This document shows positions 17,187-25,449 of a DNA stretch of 64,000 nt, piece after piece. A program made the translations under genes and the position numbers. The notes beneath the pieces were generated by a model. It was not told the DNA's origin. It saw nothing but the letters and a program-made list of their open reading frames with translations, and ran no database searches. Position 1 is the stretch's first letter, and the number at the start of each line of letters is the position of its first letter. The stretch lies in NCBI GenBank assembly GCA_000514715.1, contig AZWL01000001.1:248186-312185 (forward strand), read 5' to 3'. Source of the stretch: Streptomyces sp. CNH099. Its GTDB lineage: Bacteria; Actinomycetota; Actinomycetes; Streptomycetales; Streptomycetaceae.

Positions 17187-18257
17187 TCAGGCCGGCCGGC
17201 CCGCGACGAGGTCCAGCGGGCCCGCTCCCTCCGTGAGCGCGCCGAGCCCGGCGCGGGCGAGGGCGGCGCCGCGCGGCGAGAGCAGGTCGTCGAGTTCGTC
17301 GGGGCCGGCCAGCCGCCAGTCGACGATCTCGGTGCCGTCGACGCGGACGCCGGCCAGCTCGGGCGCGCCGAGCACCCCGCCGTCGTAGAGGTAGACGACG
17401 AGCGCGGGCACGGGACGGCGCACGGCGAAGTCCACGGCGAGCAGCCGGCCCAGCGGCCGGTCGAGCCCGGTCTCCTCGCGCAGCTCCCGCCGGGCCGCCG
17501 GGCGCGGCGTCTCGCCCAGGTCGCTGTCCACGCCGCCGCCCGGCAGCTGCCAGCGGCCGTCGTCGCGGTATCCGGCGCGCACCACCAGCACCCGGTCGGC
17601 GGAGTCGCGTACCAGCGCGCCGGCGCCGACGAGCACGCGCGGGCGCACGGCCAGGTACGAGGAGGGGTCCAGCGCGGCGGCGTGCTCCAGCTCGGCGCGA
17701 CGGCCCGCGGGGAGCGCGGCCGGGGAGCCGGGTTGCGGCTCGCCGCCGACGAGGTGGGCGACGGCGCCGGTGTCCCAGGCGTCGAGCGCGGCGCGCAGCC
17801 GGCGCGCGGCGGGCCCGGGCAGGGCGGCGAAGGCCGCGTCGCGGTCGAGCCAGCGGGCGGCGGCGCCCTCGCCGCCGGCGTCCGGCCGGGTGCCCGGAGC
17901 GGTGCTCGGGGCGGCGGACGGCGCGATGGCGGCGTAGAGGTGGACGAGGCCCGCGCGGGTGCCGGCGGCGGGCGGCACGGAGTCCACGGCGAGGAGCCGG
18001 CCGGCCGCGGCGTCGGCGCCGAGCGTGTCGCGCAGCACGCGGGCCAGCGCCTCGTCCGGCGTCTCGCGGCCGGAGACGGCGGCGCCGGGCAGGAGGGCCG
18101 TCGCGGGGTGCGCGCCCGGTTCCGCGGGCGGCAGGACGAGCACCCGGCCGGCGCGGTCCTGCACCACGGCGGTCGCGGTCACCGCGGGCCCGTGCGCCGC
18201 GTCGGTGTGCGGGGGCGGGCTGTCCGGGTCTGCGACGGTGCCGGCGGTGGTGAGCAT
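17187..18257 (-). CDS. tandem NUDIX hydrolase
   Basis: A 356-residue protein with two NUDIX domains. The first (about 25-170) is degenerate: the box region GAAVSGRETPDEALARVLRDTLG lacks the REUxEE core. The second (about 210-330) is canonical at its core, RRELREETGL, but has extra residues between the glycines and the first glutamate (GGGVDSDLGET). NUDIX enzymes hydrolyse nucleoside diphosphates linked to other groups. The ATG at 18257 follows a GAGGAG ribosome site; a longer frame upstream crosses a decamer repeat and is not needed. Confidence 0.82.
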   Translation of the reverse strand: MLTTAGTVADPDSPPPHTDAAHGPAVTATAVVQDRAGRVLVLPPAEPGAHPATALLPGAAVSGRETPDEALARVLRDTLGADAAAGRLLAVDSVPPAAGTRAGLVHLYAAIAPSAAPSTAPGTRPDAGGEGAAARWLDRDAAFAALPGPAARRLRAALDAWDTGAVAHLVGGEPQPGSPAALPAGRRAELEHAAALDPSSYLAVRPRVLVGAGALVRDSADRVLVVRAGYRDDGRWQLPGGGVDSDLGETPRPAARRELREETGLDRPLGRLLAVDFAVRRPVPALVVYLYDGGVLGAPELAGVRVDGTEIVDWRLAGPDELDDLLSPRGAALARAGLGALTEGAGPLDLVAGRPA

Positions 18258-18380
18258 GGGCGGCTCCTCGGGTCGGTACGAACGGCGGAGGGCGGGCGGC
18301 GGTCGCCCGCGGCCGCGCCTCCCGCCAGGGCACACCTCCATCGTCAGCCTCGGCCGCCCGCCGTCCGCGCGCATCCAGAG

Positions 18381-18420
18381 CGGGGCCGAACGGGGTCGAA
18401 CGGGGTCGAACGGGGTCGAA
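18381..18420. repeat. four tandem decamers CGGGGYCGAA
   Basis: CGGGGCCGAA followed by three exact copies of CGGGGTCGAA, then a diverged CGAGGCC. The array lies 124-163 bp upstream of the NUDIX gene, in the 197-bp gap to the YheO-like regulator gene. One turn of DNA per unit would place bound proteins on the same face. Confidence 0.9.
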
Positions 18421-18454
18421 CGAGGCCGTGGGCATGTCCCGTTCGGCCCCCGCG

Positions 18455-19078
18455 TCACCGCAGGTCGTTGTAGACGGTCGAGCGCGACACGCCCAGCAGG
18501 CCGGTGACCAGCCGGACCGCGTTCTTCACCTCCAGCAGGCCCCGCTCGCGCAGGTCGCGCACCAGCTCGCGGCGGTCGGCGGCGCCCAGCGCCCGCGGCG
18601 TCTGCCCGCGCGCGGCGGAGAACTCCTCCACCGCCGCGCGCAGTTCGTCCGCCGTACGGGCCCGCAGGGTCTCGGTCAGCGGCAGGCCGGGGTCCTCGAC
18701 GGCGGCCAGCCGGGTGAGCGTGCCGGCCGCGCGGTCCAGGACGGAGACGTCGAGGTTGAGGCAGAGGGCGGCGACGTAGGCGCCGGCCGAGTTCCGGATG
18801 CCGATGGACGTGCTCTTCGCGGGGCGGCCGTCGGGGAAGCGGTTCGGATAGTTCTGGATGACCTCGGGGTAGTCCGGGTCCTCGATGCGGGCGAGGCCCA
18901 GCTCGGTCGCGGGATCGCCGGGGGCGCGGCCGGAGAGGGGGTTCTCGATCGTACGCACCGCGTGCCCCGGGTCCCGCAGGTCGTGCAGGACGACCTCGCA
19001 GACTCCGGGGAACATCCGGCCCAGCGCGGTGACGATCTTCTCGGCCTCGCGCAGCAGCAGTTCGTCCTCCGCGCTCAC
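18455..19078 (-). CDS. YheO-like PAS/helix-turn-helix regulator
   Basis: A 207-residue cytoplasmic regulator. The N-terminal two thirds match the YheO PAS-like sensor: MFPGVCEVVLHDL, the YPNRFPDGRPAKSTSIGIRN region and YVAALCLNLDVS. The C-terminus is a helix-turn-helix of the YheO type ending VTGLLGVSRSTVYNDLR. Its GTG start at 19078 overlaps the stop of the PLP-enzyme gene (GTGA), so the two form one transcription unit. It probably senses a metabolite of that enzyme and controls the pair, as is common for one-gene regulator/enzyme couples. Confidence 0.85.
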   Translation of the reverse strand: MSAEDELLLREAEKIVTALGRMFPGVCEVVLHDLRDPGHAVRTIENPLSGRAPGDPATELGLARIEDPDYPEVIQNYPNRFPDGRPAKSTSIGIRNSAGAYVAALCLNLDVSVLDRAAGTLTRLAAVEDPGLPLTETLRARTADELRAAVEEFSAARGQTPRALGAADRRELVRDLRERGLLEVKNAVRLVTGLLGVSRSTVYNDLR

Positions 19079-20244
19079 GCCCCGCCCCCGAACATCCCGG
19101 CCAGCACCGGCGCCGCCTTCAGCCCGGTGCCGGTGAGCAGCACGGCCGTCGTCTCGCCGGGCCGGACGGCGCCGCGGGCCCGGAAGACGTCGACGGCCGC
19201 GGCGGCGGTGGCGCTGGTCGGCTCGGCGTACAGCCCGAGGGCGGCGAGGCCGGCGACGGCGGCACGGATGCCGTCCTCGCCGACGGCCGCCATGTCCCCG
19301 CCGGAGCGGCGCACGGCGCGCAGCACCTCGGGCAGCCGGACGGGCTCGCGGATCGCGGCGCCCTCGGCGATGGTGGGGGCGAAGTCGGCGGGAGTGGGGG
19401 CGCCCCCGCCAACAGGGGTGTAGCCGGTGGGGGAGGGCCCGTCGGCGCCGGCGCGGAAGCTGGCGTGGATCGGGGCGCAGTTGGCGGGCTGGGCGGCGAG
19501 GATCCGGGGGCGGCGGCGGATCCGGCCGGCGGCGAGGAGTTCGCCGAAGCCGGCGTCGAGGCCGAGCACGGTGCTGCCGGCGCCGGCGACGGTGACGACG
19601 CAGTCGGGCGCGGCGAAGCCGAGGTCCTCCCAGAGTTCGTAGGCGAGCGTCTTGGTGCCCTGGAGGAAGAGCGGGTGCCAGTTGTGTCCGGCGTACGGGA
19701 CTGCGGCGGAGCGGCGGACGGCCTCGGCGGCGGTGGCGTCCCGGCCGCCGGGCACCAGCTCGACGTCGGCGCCGTACGCGCGGGCCTGCAGCACCTTCGC
19801 CGGGGAGGTGCCCTCGGGGGCGAGGATGCGGGTGCGGATGCCGGCGGCGGCGCAGTAGGCGGAGACGGCGGCGCCGCCGTTGCCGGAGCTGTCCTCGACG
19901 ACCTCGCGGACGCCGCGGTGGGCGAGCGCGGAGATCATGACGCTGGCGCCGCGGTCCTTGAAGCTGCCGGTGGGGCCGTACCACTCCGGCTTGAAGAGCA
20001 CGTCCGTGCCGTTCCAGCGGCGGGCGAGGAGCGGGGTGCGGCCCTCGCCGAGGGAGACGGGCGCGTCGATGCCGAAGGGCAGGGCGGCGCGGTAGCGCCA
20101 CAGGGAGCGCTCGCCGGTGTCGATGTCGTCCCTGCCGATCCCGGGCACGCCGCCGACCTGCAGCGGGGTGCCGTCGTCGGCGCGCCAGCGGAGGGCGTCG
20201 AAGGGGTACGTACGGCCGGAGCGCTCGTCCACCAGATGAGTCAT
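19075..20244 (-). CDS. threonine-synthase-like PLP-dependent enzyme
   Basis: A 389-residue fold-type II PLP enzyme. The Schiff-base lysine is in GPTGSFKDRGAS (about residue 78), with the phosphate-binding SSGNGGAAVSAY loop and a late GTGLK turn typical of threonine synthase relatives. An N-terminal LGEGRTPLL segment is characteristic. It may be a threonine synthase paralogue or another beta-eliminating/replacing enzyme; the coupled YheO-like regulator suggests a catabolic role. The ATG at 20244 has no clear ribosome site, so the transcript may be very short or leaderless there. Confidence 0.82.
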   Translation of the reverse strand: MTHLVDERSGRTYPFDALRWRADDGTPLQVGGVPGIGRDDIDTGERSLWRYRAALPFGIDAPVSLGEGRTPLLARRWNGTDVLFKPEWYGPTGSFKDRGASVMISALAHRGVREVVEDSSGNGGAAVSAYCAAAGIRTRILAPEGTSPAKVLQARAYGADVELVPGGRDATAAEAVRRSAAVPYAGHNWHPLFLQGTKTLAYELWEDLGFAAPDCVVTVAGAGSTVLGLDAGFGELLAAGRIRRRPRILAAQPANCAPIHASFRAGADGPSPTGYTPVGGGAPTPADFAPTIAEGAAIREPVRLPEVLRAVRRSGGDMAAVGEDGIRAAVAGLAALGLYAEPTSATAAAAVDVFRARGAVRPGETTAVLLTGTGLKAAPVLAGMFGGGA

Positions 20245-20417
20245 AGTGTCCAACTCTAGACGATCCGCACAACCGGGTTCGGTGCGGAGCGGGCCGGCAC
20301 CGAGCGGCCGTGCGCCGCGCGGATCGGTCGGGGCGGCACGGCACGCCCCGGTGACGAGGACCGTCGCGGTCACGACAATGGGCCGGGTCGTGACCCCCAC
20401 CTCGCCGGGAGGCACCC

Positions 20418-22223
20418 ATGCGGCCCCGCGCCACCGTCCCCCTCGCCCTCGCCGCGGTCCTCGCCACCGCCGTGGCCGCCGCCCCGCCGACGGCCGCCCG
20501 GCCGGACGCGCCCGCGCCGCCGAAGTCACCGGTGGCGACGGGCTACGGCGGCGCCGTGGCCAGCGTCGACGCCGACGCCACCGCCGTGGGCATCGAGGTG
20601 CTGCGCGACGGCGGCAACGCGGTCGACGCGGCCGTCGCCACGGCCGCCGCGCTCGGCGTCACCGAGCCGTACTCGGCGGGCATCGGGGGCGGCGGCTACT
20701 TCGTGTACTACGACGCGAAGAGCGGCCGCGTCACCACCCTCGACGGCCGCGAGACGGCCCCCCGCACCGCCGACGAGGACCTCTTCGTCGAGGACGGCGC
20801 GGCGATCCCGTTCGCCGAGGCGGTGACCAGCGGCCTGTCCGTCGGCGTGCCCGGCACGGCGGCGACCTGGGAGCAGGCGCTGCGGCGGTGGGGCACCTCC
20901 TCGCTCGGCGACGCGCTGGCGCCGGCGACGCGGCTGGCCGCCGAGGGCTTCACGGTGGACGAGACGTTCCGCGCGCAGACCGCCGCCAACGAGGCGCGCT
21001 TCCGCGACTTCCCCGCCACCCGGGAGCTGTTCCTGCCCGGCGGCGAGCTGCCCGAGGTGGGCAGCACGCTGCGCAACCCCGACCTGGCCGGCACCTACGC
21101 GCGGCTCGCCGACGCGGGCACCCGGGCGCTGTACCGCGGCGACCTGGGCGCGGACGTGTCCGCCGCGGTCCGCCGCCCGCCGGTCGACCCGGACGCCGAC
21201 CGGGTCGTACGCCCCGGCGACCTGCGCCCCGCCGACCTGCGGTCCTACCGCGTCGCCCGGCAGCAGCCGACCCGCGTGGGCTACCGCGGGCTCGACGTCT
21301 ACGGCATGGCGCCGTCGTCGTCCGGCGGCACCACCGTCGGGGAGGCGCTGAACATCCTGGAGGGCACCGACCTGGGCGAGTCGTCCGAAACCCAGTACCT
21401 CCACCGCTTCCTGGAGGCGTCCCGCATCGCCTTCGCCGACCGCGGCCGCTGGGTGGGCGACCCGCGCTTCTCGAAGGTGCCGACGCGGGGGCTGCTCTCC
21501 CAGTCGTACGCGGACTCCCGCGCCTGCCTGATCTCCCCCGACTCCGTGCTGCCCAGCCCGCTCGCCCCGGGCGACCCGCGCCGCCCGGACGGCGGCTGCG
21601 AGGCGGCGCGGGCGCCGGCGGGCACGTCGTACGAGGGGCCGAGCACCACGCACCTGACCACGGCCGACAAGTGGGGCAACGTCGTCGCGTACACCCTGAC
21701 GATCGAGCAGACCGGCGGCAGCGGCATCACGGTGCCCGGCCGCGGCTTCCTGCTCAACAACGAGCTGACGGACTTCTCCTTCACCCCGTCCGTGCCGGGC
21801 GTGCCCGACCCGAACCTGCCGGGGCCGGGCAAGCGGCCCCGGTCCTCGATGTCGCCGACGATCGTCCTCGACGACGGCGAGCCGCTGCTGGCGACCGGCT
21901 CACCGGGCGGCTCGACCATCATCACCACCGTGCTGCAGGTGCTGACCGGGCGGCTGGACCGCGGGCTGACCCTGCCGGAGGCGATCGCGGCGCCGCGGGC
22001 GGCCCAGCGCAACACCGCCGCGACGACGGCGGAGCCGGCGTTCCTCGACCTGCCGGCCGGCGCGGAACTGACGGCGCTGGGGCACCGGTTCGCCGACGGC
22101 GGCGAGATCGGCGCGGCGACCGGCGTGGAGCGGCTGCCGGACGGGCGCTGGGTCGCGGCCGCGGAGCCCGAGCGCCGCGGCGGGGGCGCGGCGGCGGTGG
22201 TACGGCCGGCCGGGCGGGGCTGA
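20418..22223 (+). CDS. ggt: gamma-glutamyltransferase
   Basis: A 601-residue secreted proenzyme with a signal peptide of about 25-30 residues. It should cleave itself before the nucleophile T410 (STTHLTTAD), giving a large and a small subunit that transfer or hydrolyse gamma-glutamyl groups, for example of glutathione-like thiols or polyglutamate. Other family marks are DGGNAVDAAVATAAALGVTEP near residue 65, GIGGGGYFV, and the small-subunit motifs PGRGFLLNNELTDFS, RPRSSMSPTIV and GSPGGSTII. The ATG follows CTCGCCGGGAGGCACCC. It diverges from the PLP-enzyme gene. Confidence 0.93.
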   Translation: MRPRATVPLALAAVLATAVAAAPPTAARPDAPAPPKSPVATGYGGAVASVDADATAVGIEVLRDGGNAVDAAVATAAALGVTEPYSAGIGGGGYFVYYDAKSGRVTTLDGRETAPRTADEDLFVEDGAAIPFAEAVTSGLSVGVPGTAATWEQALRRWGTSSLGDALAPATRLAAEGFTVDETFRAQTAANEARFRDFPATRELFLPGGELPEVGSTLRNPDLAGTYARLADAGTRALYRGDLGADVSAAVRRPPVDPDADRVVRPGDLRPADLRSYRVARQQPTRVGYRGLDVYGMAPSSSGGTTVGEALNILEGTDLGESSETQYLHRFLEASRIAFADRGRWVGDPRFSKVPTRGLLSQSYADSRACLISPDSVLPSPLAPGDPRRPDGGCEAARAPAGTSYEGPSTTHLTTADKWGNVVAYTLTIEQTGGSGITVPGRGFLLNNELTDFSFTPSVPGVPDPNLPGPGKRPRSSMSPTIVLDDGEPLLATGSPGGSTIITTVLQVLTGRLDRGLTLPEAIAAPRAAQRNTAATTAEPAFLDLPAGAELTALGHRFADGGEIGAATGVERLPDGRWVAAAEPERRGGGAAAVVRPAGRG

Positions 22224-22269
22224 CGCCGGGCCGGGTTCCGGCGGACCGGGCCCGGCCGCGTACGCGAAC

Positions 22270-22310
22270 GACGACCGGGGCGGGGCGACGAGCGCCCCGC
22301 CCCGGTCGTC
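22270..22310 (+). terminator. terminator after ggt
   Basis: A perfect 17-bp stem (GACGACCGGGGCGGGGC with its complement) and a 7-nt loop, 47 bp after the ggt stop. A second GC-rich hairpin around 22325-22360 could serve the convergent dps gene. Confidence 0.85.
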
Positions 22311-22469
22311 GCAGGGAAACGCCGCCGGCCCGCACGCGCGTCAGGCGTGTGCGGGCCGGGACGGGGGACGGCCGCGGACGGCCGCGGCGCCATGGGCCGC
22401 CGCCGGCCGCGGCCGGGGAGACCGCGGACCCGACGGGGGGCGGATCCGCGGCCGGCTGCGGATCCGCGG

Positions 22470-22934
22470 TCAGCTGATGCGGTGCGAGCGGAAGAACCAG
22501 GCCTGCTTCTCAAGGTCCTGCGTCGCGGTGATGAGCAGGTCCTGGGTGATCAGGTCGGTGTCGTCGGTGTCCGCCACCCGCTGCCGCATGCGCGCGGAGG
22601 CCTTCTCCAGGATGTCGGTGACGTCGTCGATCACCTTCTGGTCGGAGATCTTCCCGGGGCCGACGTCCGGCAGCGGGCTGCCGGCGGCGATGGTCTTCGC
22701 CCGGCCGTCCGGGCTCACGCCCAGCGCGGCGGCCCGCTCGGCGACGGTGTCGGCATGGCCGCGGGCCAGCTCCACCACCTCGTCGAGCTGCAGGTGCAGC
22801 TCGCGGAAGAGGGGCCCGGTCAGGTTCCAGTGCGCCTGCTTGGCCTGCAGGGACAGGTCCAGCAGGTCGACCAGCGCGCCCTGCAGCGCCTCGCCGGTGA
22901 CGTCCAGGGCCTTCTTGTCGAGGATCGTGGTCAT
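22470..22934 (-). CDS. dps: Dps-family ferritin-like DNA-protection protein
   Basis: A 154-residue Dps protein. The ferroxidase-site ligands characteristic of Dps are present: QAKQAHWNLTG (His) and LHLQLDEVVELARGHADTVAERAAALG (Asp/Glu and His). Twelve subunits form a shell that oxidises ferrous iron with peroxide and can bind DNA. The ATG at 22934 is preceded by a strong AAGGAGG ribosome site. A Fur-like inverted repeat lies 46 bp upstream of the start codon, suggesting iron- or peroxide-dependent repression. Confidence 0.93.
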   Translation of the reverse strand: MTTILDKKALDVTGEALQGALVDLLDLSLQAKQAHWNLTGPLFRELHLQLDEVVELARGHADTVAERAAALGVSPDGRAKTIAAGSPLPDVGPGKISDQKVIDDVTDILEKASARMRQRVADTDDTDLITQDLLITATQDLEKQAWFFRSHRIS

Positions 22935-22979
22935 GTGTGGGCGCCTCCTTGCTCCGTGCTCTGTGGACCCCATCCTACC

Positions 22980-22994
22980 TTAGACTCTGTCTAA
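22980..22994. promoter_or_regulatory. Fur/PerR-like box upstream of dps
   Basis: TTAGAC-TCT-GTCTAA is a perfect 6-3-6 inverted repeat (7-1-7 with one inner mismatch), the architecture of Fur-family operators. It is AT-richer than its surroundings and sits in the dps promoter region. Which Fur-family protein binds is not known from the window. Confidence 0.6.
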
Positions 22995-23122
22995 AGTCCT
23001 GTCGGGCTACGCCGTCCGGGAAGGGCCCCGGTCACGGCGGCGGCGGGCGTCGCCCTCTTGTCCAGCGGCACGGGCACTTCTATCGTTCGCTCAGGTCTCG
23101 GCGCACGGAAAGTGACTCAGCC

Positions 23123-24277
23123 ATGTCAGAGCGCACAGGGCGTGGACGGCACCGCCGCTACCGCCCCGGCCCGGTGTCGCGGGCCTCCCTCACCGTCACC
23201 GCGAGCGGCGCGGGGCTCGCGCTGCCGCTGGTCGCCGGCGCCGTCACGCCGGCCGCGGGCGCGTCCGCGGACTCCGTACACAGCCCGGCGAAGGACCGGG
23301 CGCAGGAGGACCGGGCGCAGGAACACCGGGCGCCGCAGCCTGACGGCGCGTTAACCGACGGCACCGGTACGGAGCCCTCCGCCGGCGGCAGCGCCGCCGA
23401 GCCGCAGGGCGGCCGGGCCGGCACCGTCGGCAAGAAGCCCGGGCACCACGAGGTCGTCACCGGGGAGACCCTCTCCGGCATCGCCGACCAGCACCGCATA
23501 CGCGGCGGCTGGCCCGCCCTGTACGAGCGCAACCGCGGCGTCGTCGGCGCCGACCCCGACCTCATACTCCCCGGCCAGCGCCTCACCCTCCGCGGTGCCG
23601 CCGCCCCGCCGCGGCCCCGCGAGGACTCCCCCGCCGCCGGGACGAAGAAGCCCGGGGGCGACGAGGCGGAGCAGGACGGGACGAAGTCCGGGAAGACGTC
23701 CGGCAAGGCGAAGTCCGGCACGTCGAAGCCCGAGAAGGCGAAGCCGCGCAAGGCCAAGCCGCAGCGGACCAAGCCCGAGCGGACGAAGCCCGACACGAAG
23801 AAGCGCGCCGCCAAGCCCCGGGCCGAAGCCAAGCCCGAAGCCGAGCCGAAACCCGAACCGCAGTCCTCCCCCGACTACACCTCCCCGCTCGCCGGCGCCG
23901 CCGTCGGCACCCCGTACGGCGCCACCGGCAGCAGCTGGTCCAGCGGCTACCACACCGGGGTCGACTTCCCCGTCTCCGTCGGCACCGGGGTGCGGTCCGT
24001 GGCCGACGGCGAGGTCGTCAGCGCCGGCTGGGCGGGCGCGTACGGGTACGAGGTGGTCGTCCGGCACCGCGACGGCCGCTACAGCCAGTACGCGCACCTC
24101 TCCGCGATCACCGTGAGCGCCGGCCGTCCGGTCAACGCCGGGCAGCGCATCGGCCGCTCCGGCTCCACCGGGAACTCCACCGGTCCGCATCTGCACTTCG
24201 AGGTCCGCACCGGGCCGGGCTACGGGTCCGACATCGACCCGTTGCGCTATCTGCGCTCCCACGGGGTGCGCATCTAG
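23123..24277 (+). CDS. secreted LysM/M23-peptidase (TTA codon)
   Basis: A 384-residue exported cell-wall hydrolase. An arginine-rich N-terminus and hydrophobic segment (about 20-47) form the signal peptide. A LysM peptidoglycan-binding module spans about 109-160 (HHEVVTGETLSGIADQH to ILPGQRLTL). A lysine-rich linker of about 80 residues follows, then an M23 endopeptidase domain with zinc ligands in HTGVDF, the YAHLS histidine and HLHFE. Leu77 is encoded by TTA at 23351-23353, the only TTA I noticed in the window's genes, so translation may depend on the bldA tRNA. I chose the ATG at 23123, where the signal peptide starts. Confidence 0.88.
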   Translation: MSERTGRGRHRRYRPGPVSRASLTVTASGAGLALPLVAGAVTPAAGASADSVHSPAKDRAQEDRAQEHRAPQPDGALTDGTGTEPSAGGSAAEPQGGRAGTVGKKPGHHEVVTGETLSGIADQHRIRGGWPALYERNRGVVGADPDLILPGQRLTLRGAAAPPRPREDSPAAGTKKPGGDEAEQDGTKSGKTSGKAKSGTSKPEKAKPRKAKPQRTKPERTKPDTKKRAAKPRAEAKPEAEPKPEPQSSPDYTSPLAGAAVGTPYGATGSSWSSGYHTGVDFPVSVGTGVRSVADGEVVSAGWAGAYGYEVVVRHRDGRYSQYAHLSAITVSAGRPVNAGQRIGRSGSTGNSTGPHLHFEVRTGPGYGSDIDPLRYLRSHGVRI

Positions 24278-24341
24278 CCCACACGCGCACCGCGCTGACC
24301 TGCGACTTGACGATTAGTCACGAGACTTCACGCGCCAAGGC

Positions 24342-24371
24342 TTGACCCTGCGGCACCCCGGGTGCTTAAAC
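24342..24371 (+). promoter_or_regulatory. promoter of the second LacI gene, probably leaderless
   Basis: TTGACC at 24342-24347 and TTAAAC at 24366-24371 are 18 bp apart. The start point would be about 24378-24380, at the ATG itself, which would make the mRNA leaderless. The overlapping half-symmetric TTAAACGTATCA (24366-24377), with a central CG, may be a LacI-type operator for autoregulation. Confidence 0.45.
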
Positions 24372-24379
24372 GTATCATC

Positions 24380-25390
24380 ATGCCGAAGAAGACGCGTCCC
24401 ACGGTCCGCGACGTCGCCGCCCTCGCCGGGGTGTCCGTCGCGACGGTGAGCTACGTGGTCAACGGGCGGGACGACCGGATCGGCGCGGACACCCGGGAAC
24501 GGGTCCTCGCCGCCGTGCGGGACCTCGGCTACGCGCCGAACAGCTCCGCGCGCGGCCTGCGCAAGCGCCGCACCGAGCGGGTCTGCCTGGTGATCGGCTC
24601 GCTGGGCAGCCCCGTACAGGAGCAGCTGGTACGCGATCTGCACGCGGCCGCCGACGACGACGGCTACGGCGTGCTCACCCTGATAGTGGACTCGCCGGCG
24701 CACGCCGCGCACGCCACCAGGCTGCTCCGCCAGGGCGTGGCCGACGGCGCCGTCTTCTTCGACTCCGCGCGCCACTTCGGCGACCTCGGGGAGCTGGCCC
24801 GCGGCCGGCTCGCGATGGTCGTCGTCGACAACTCCGTGACACCGGACGGCTTCGACGTCGTCCGCACCCCCGAGTACGAGGCGTGCGGCGAGGCGCTGGA
24901 CCACCTGCTGGCCGCGGGCCGCCGGCGCGTCGCGTTCCTCGGCCACCGGCACGACCTGGAGCTGGGCGACCGCTCCGCGCGGCTGACGGCGTACCGGGAC
25001 GCGCTGCGGCGGCACGGCCTCGGGGCCGACGGCCGGCTCGTCGGCGCCGGCGCGGACAGCAGGGTCGAGGGCTACCGCGCCACCGCGGCGCTCATGGGCC
25101 TGCCGGAGCCGCCGGACGCGCTGTTCGTGGCCTCCGACCGGGCCGCCATAAGCGCGATATGGGCGGTCCGCGACACGGGCCGCACGGTGCCGGCGGACGT
25201 GGCGGTCCTCGGCGTCGGCAACCTGGCGGAGGGCTCGGTGATCCGCCCCGCGCTGAGCACCGTGGGGCAGCGGCAGGTCGACTTCAGCCGCGTCGCCCGG
25301 CTGCTGTTCGAACGGCTGGCGGCGGCGGACCCCCCGGGGAGCCGCGAGATCGTCCTGCCCTGGTCCTTCATACCCCGCGAATCGACGTGA
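24380..25390 (+). CDS. LacI-family transcriptional regulator of the second sugar operon
   Basis: A 336-residue LacI/GalR repressor. Helix-turn-helix residues about 6-28 read VRDVAALAGVSVATVSYVVNG; the effector-binding core ends LSTVGQRQVDFSRVARLLF. I chose the ATG at 24380, which is preceded by a promoter rather than a ribosome site; a GTG at 24362 would fall inside the -10 region. It is followed 59 bp later by the binding-protein gene and so heads the second sugar import operon. Confidence 0.9.
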   Translation: MPKKTRPTVRDVAALAGVSVATVSYVVNGRDDRIGADTRERVLAAVRDLGYAPNSSARGLRKRRTERVCLVIGSLGSPVQEQLVRDLHAAADDDGYGVLTLIVDSPAHAAHATRLLRQGVADGAVFFDSARHFGDLGELARGRLAMVVVDNSVTPDGFDVVRTPEYEACGEALDHLLAAGRRRVAFLGHRHDLELGDRSARLTAYRDALRRHGLGADGRLVGAGADSRVEGYRATAALMGLPEPPDALFVASDRAAISAIWAVRDTGRTVPADVAVLGVGNLAEGSVIRPALSTVGQRQVDFSRVARLLFERLAAADPPGSREIVLPWSFIPREST

Positions 25391-25419
25391 ACGAGCGCGT
25401 GACCCACGAGCGCGTGACC
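25391..25419. repeat. 14-bp direct repeat between lacI and the binding-protein gene
   Basis: ACGAGCGCGTGACC occurs at 25391-25404 and again at 25406-25419, separated by one C. It fills half of the short intergenic gap. It could be a regulator site or a recent duplication. Confidence 0.9.
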
Positions 25420-25449
25420 AACCGAAAGCACCGCGAGAGGAGCACCCGC

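Noticed and set aside
18381..18420. CRISPR array
   Set aside because: The repeats are only 10 bp with no spacers; no cas gene is present anywhere in the window.
24362..24380. GTG at 24362 as the start of the second LacI gene
   Set aside because: It lies in the promoter spacer, lacks a ribosome site and would place the start upstream of the predicted transcription start.
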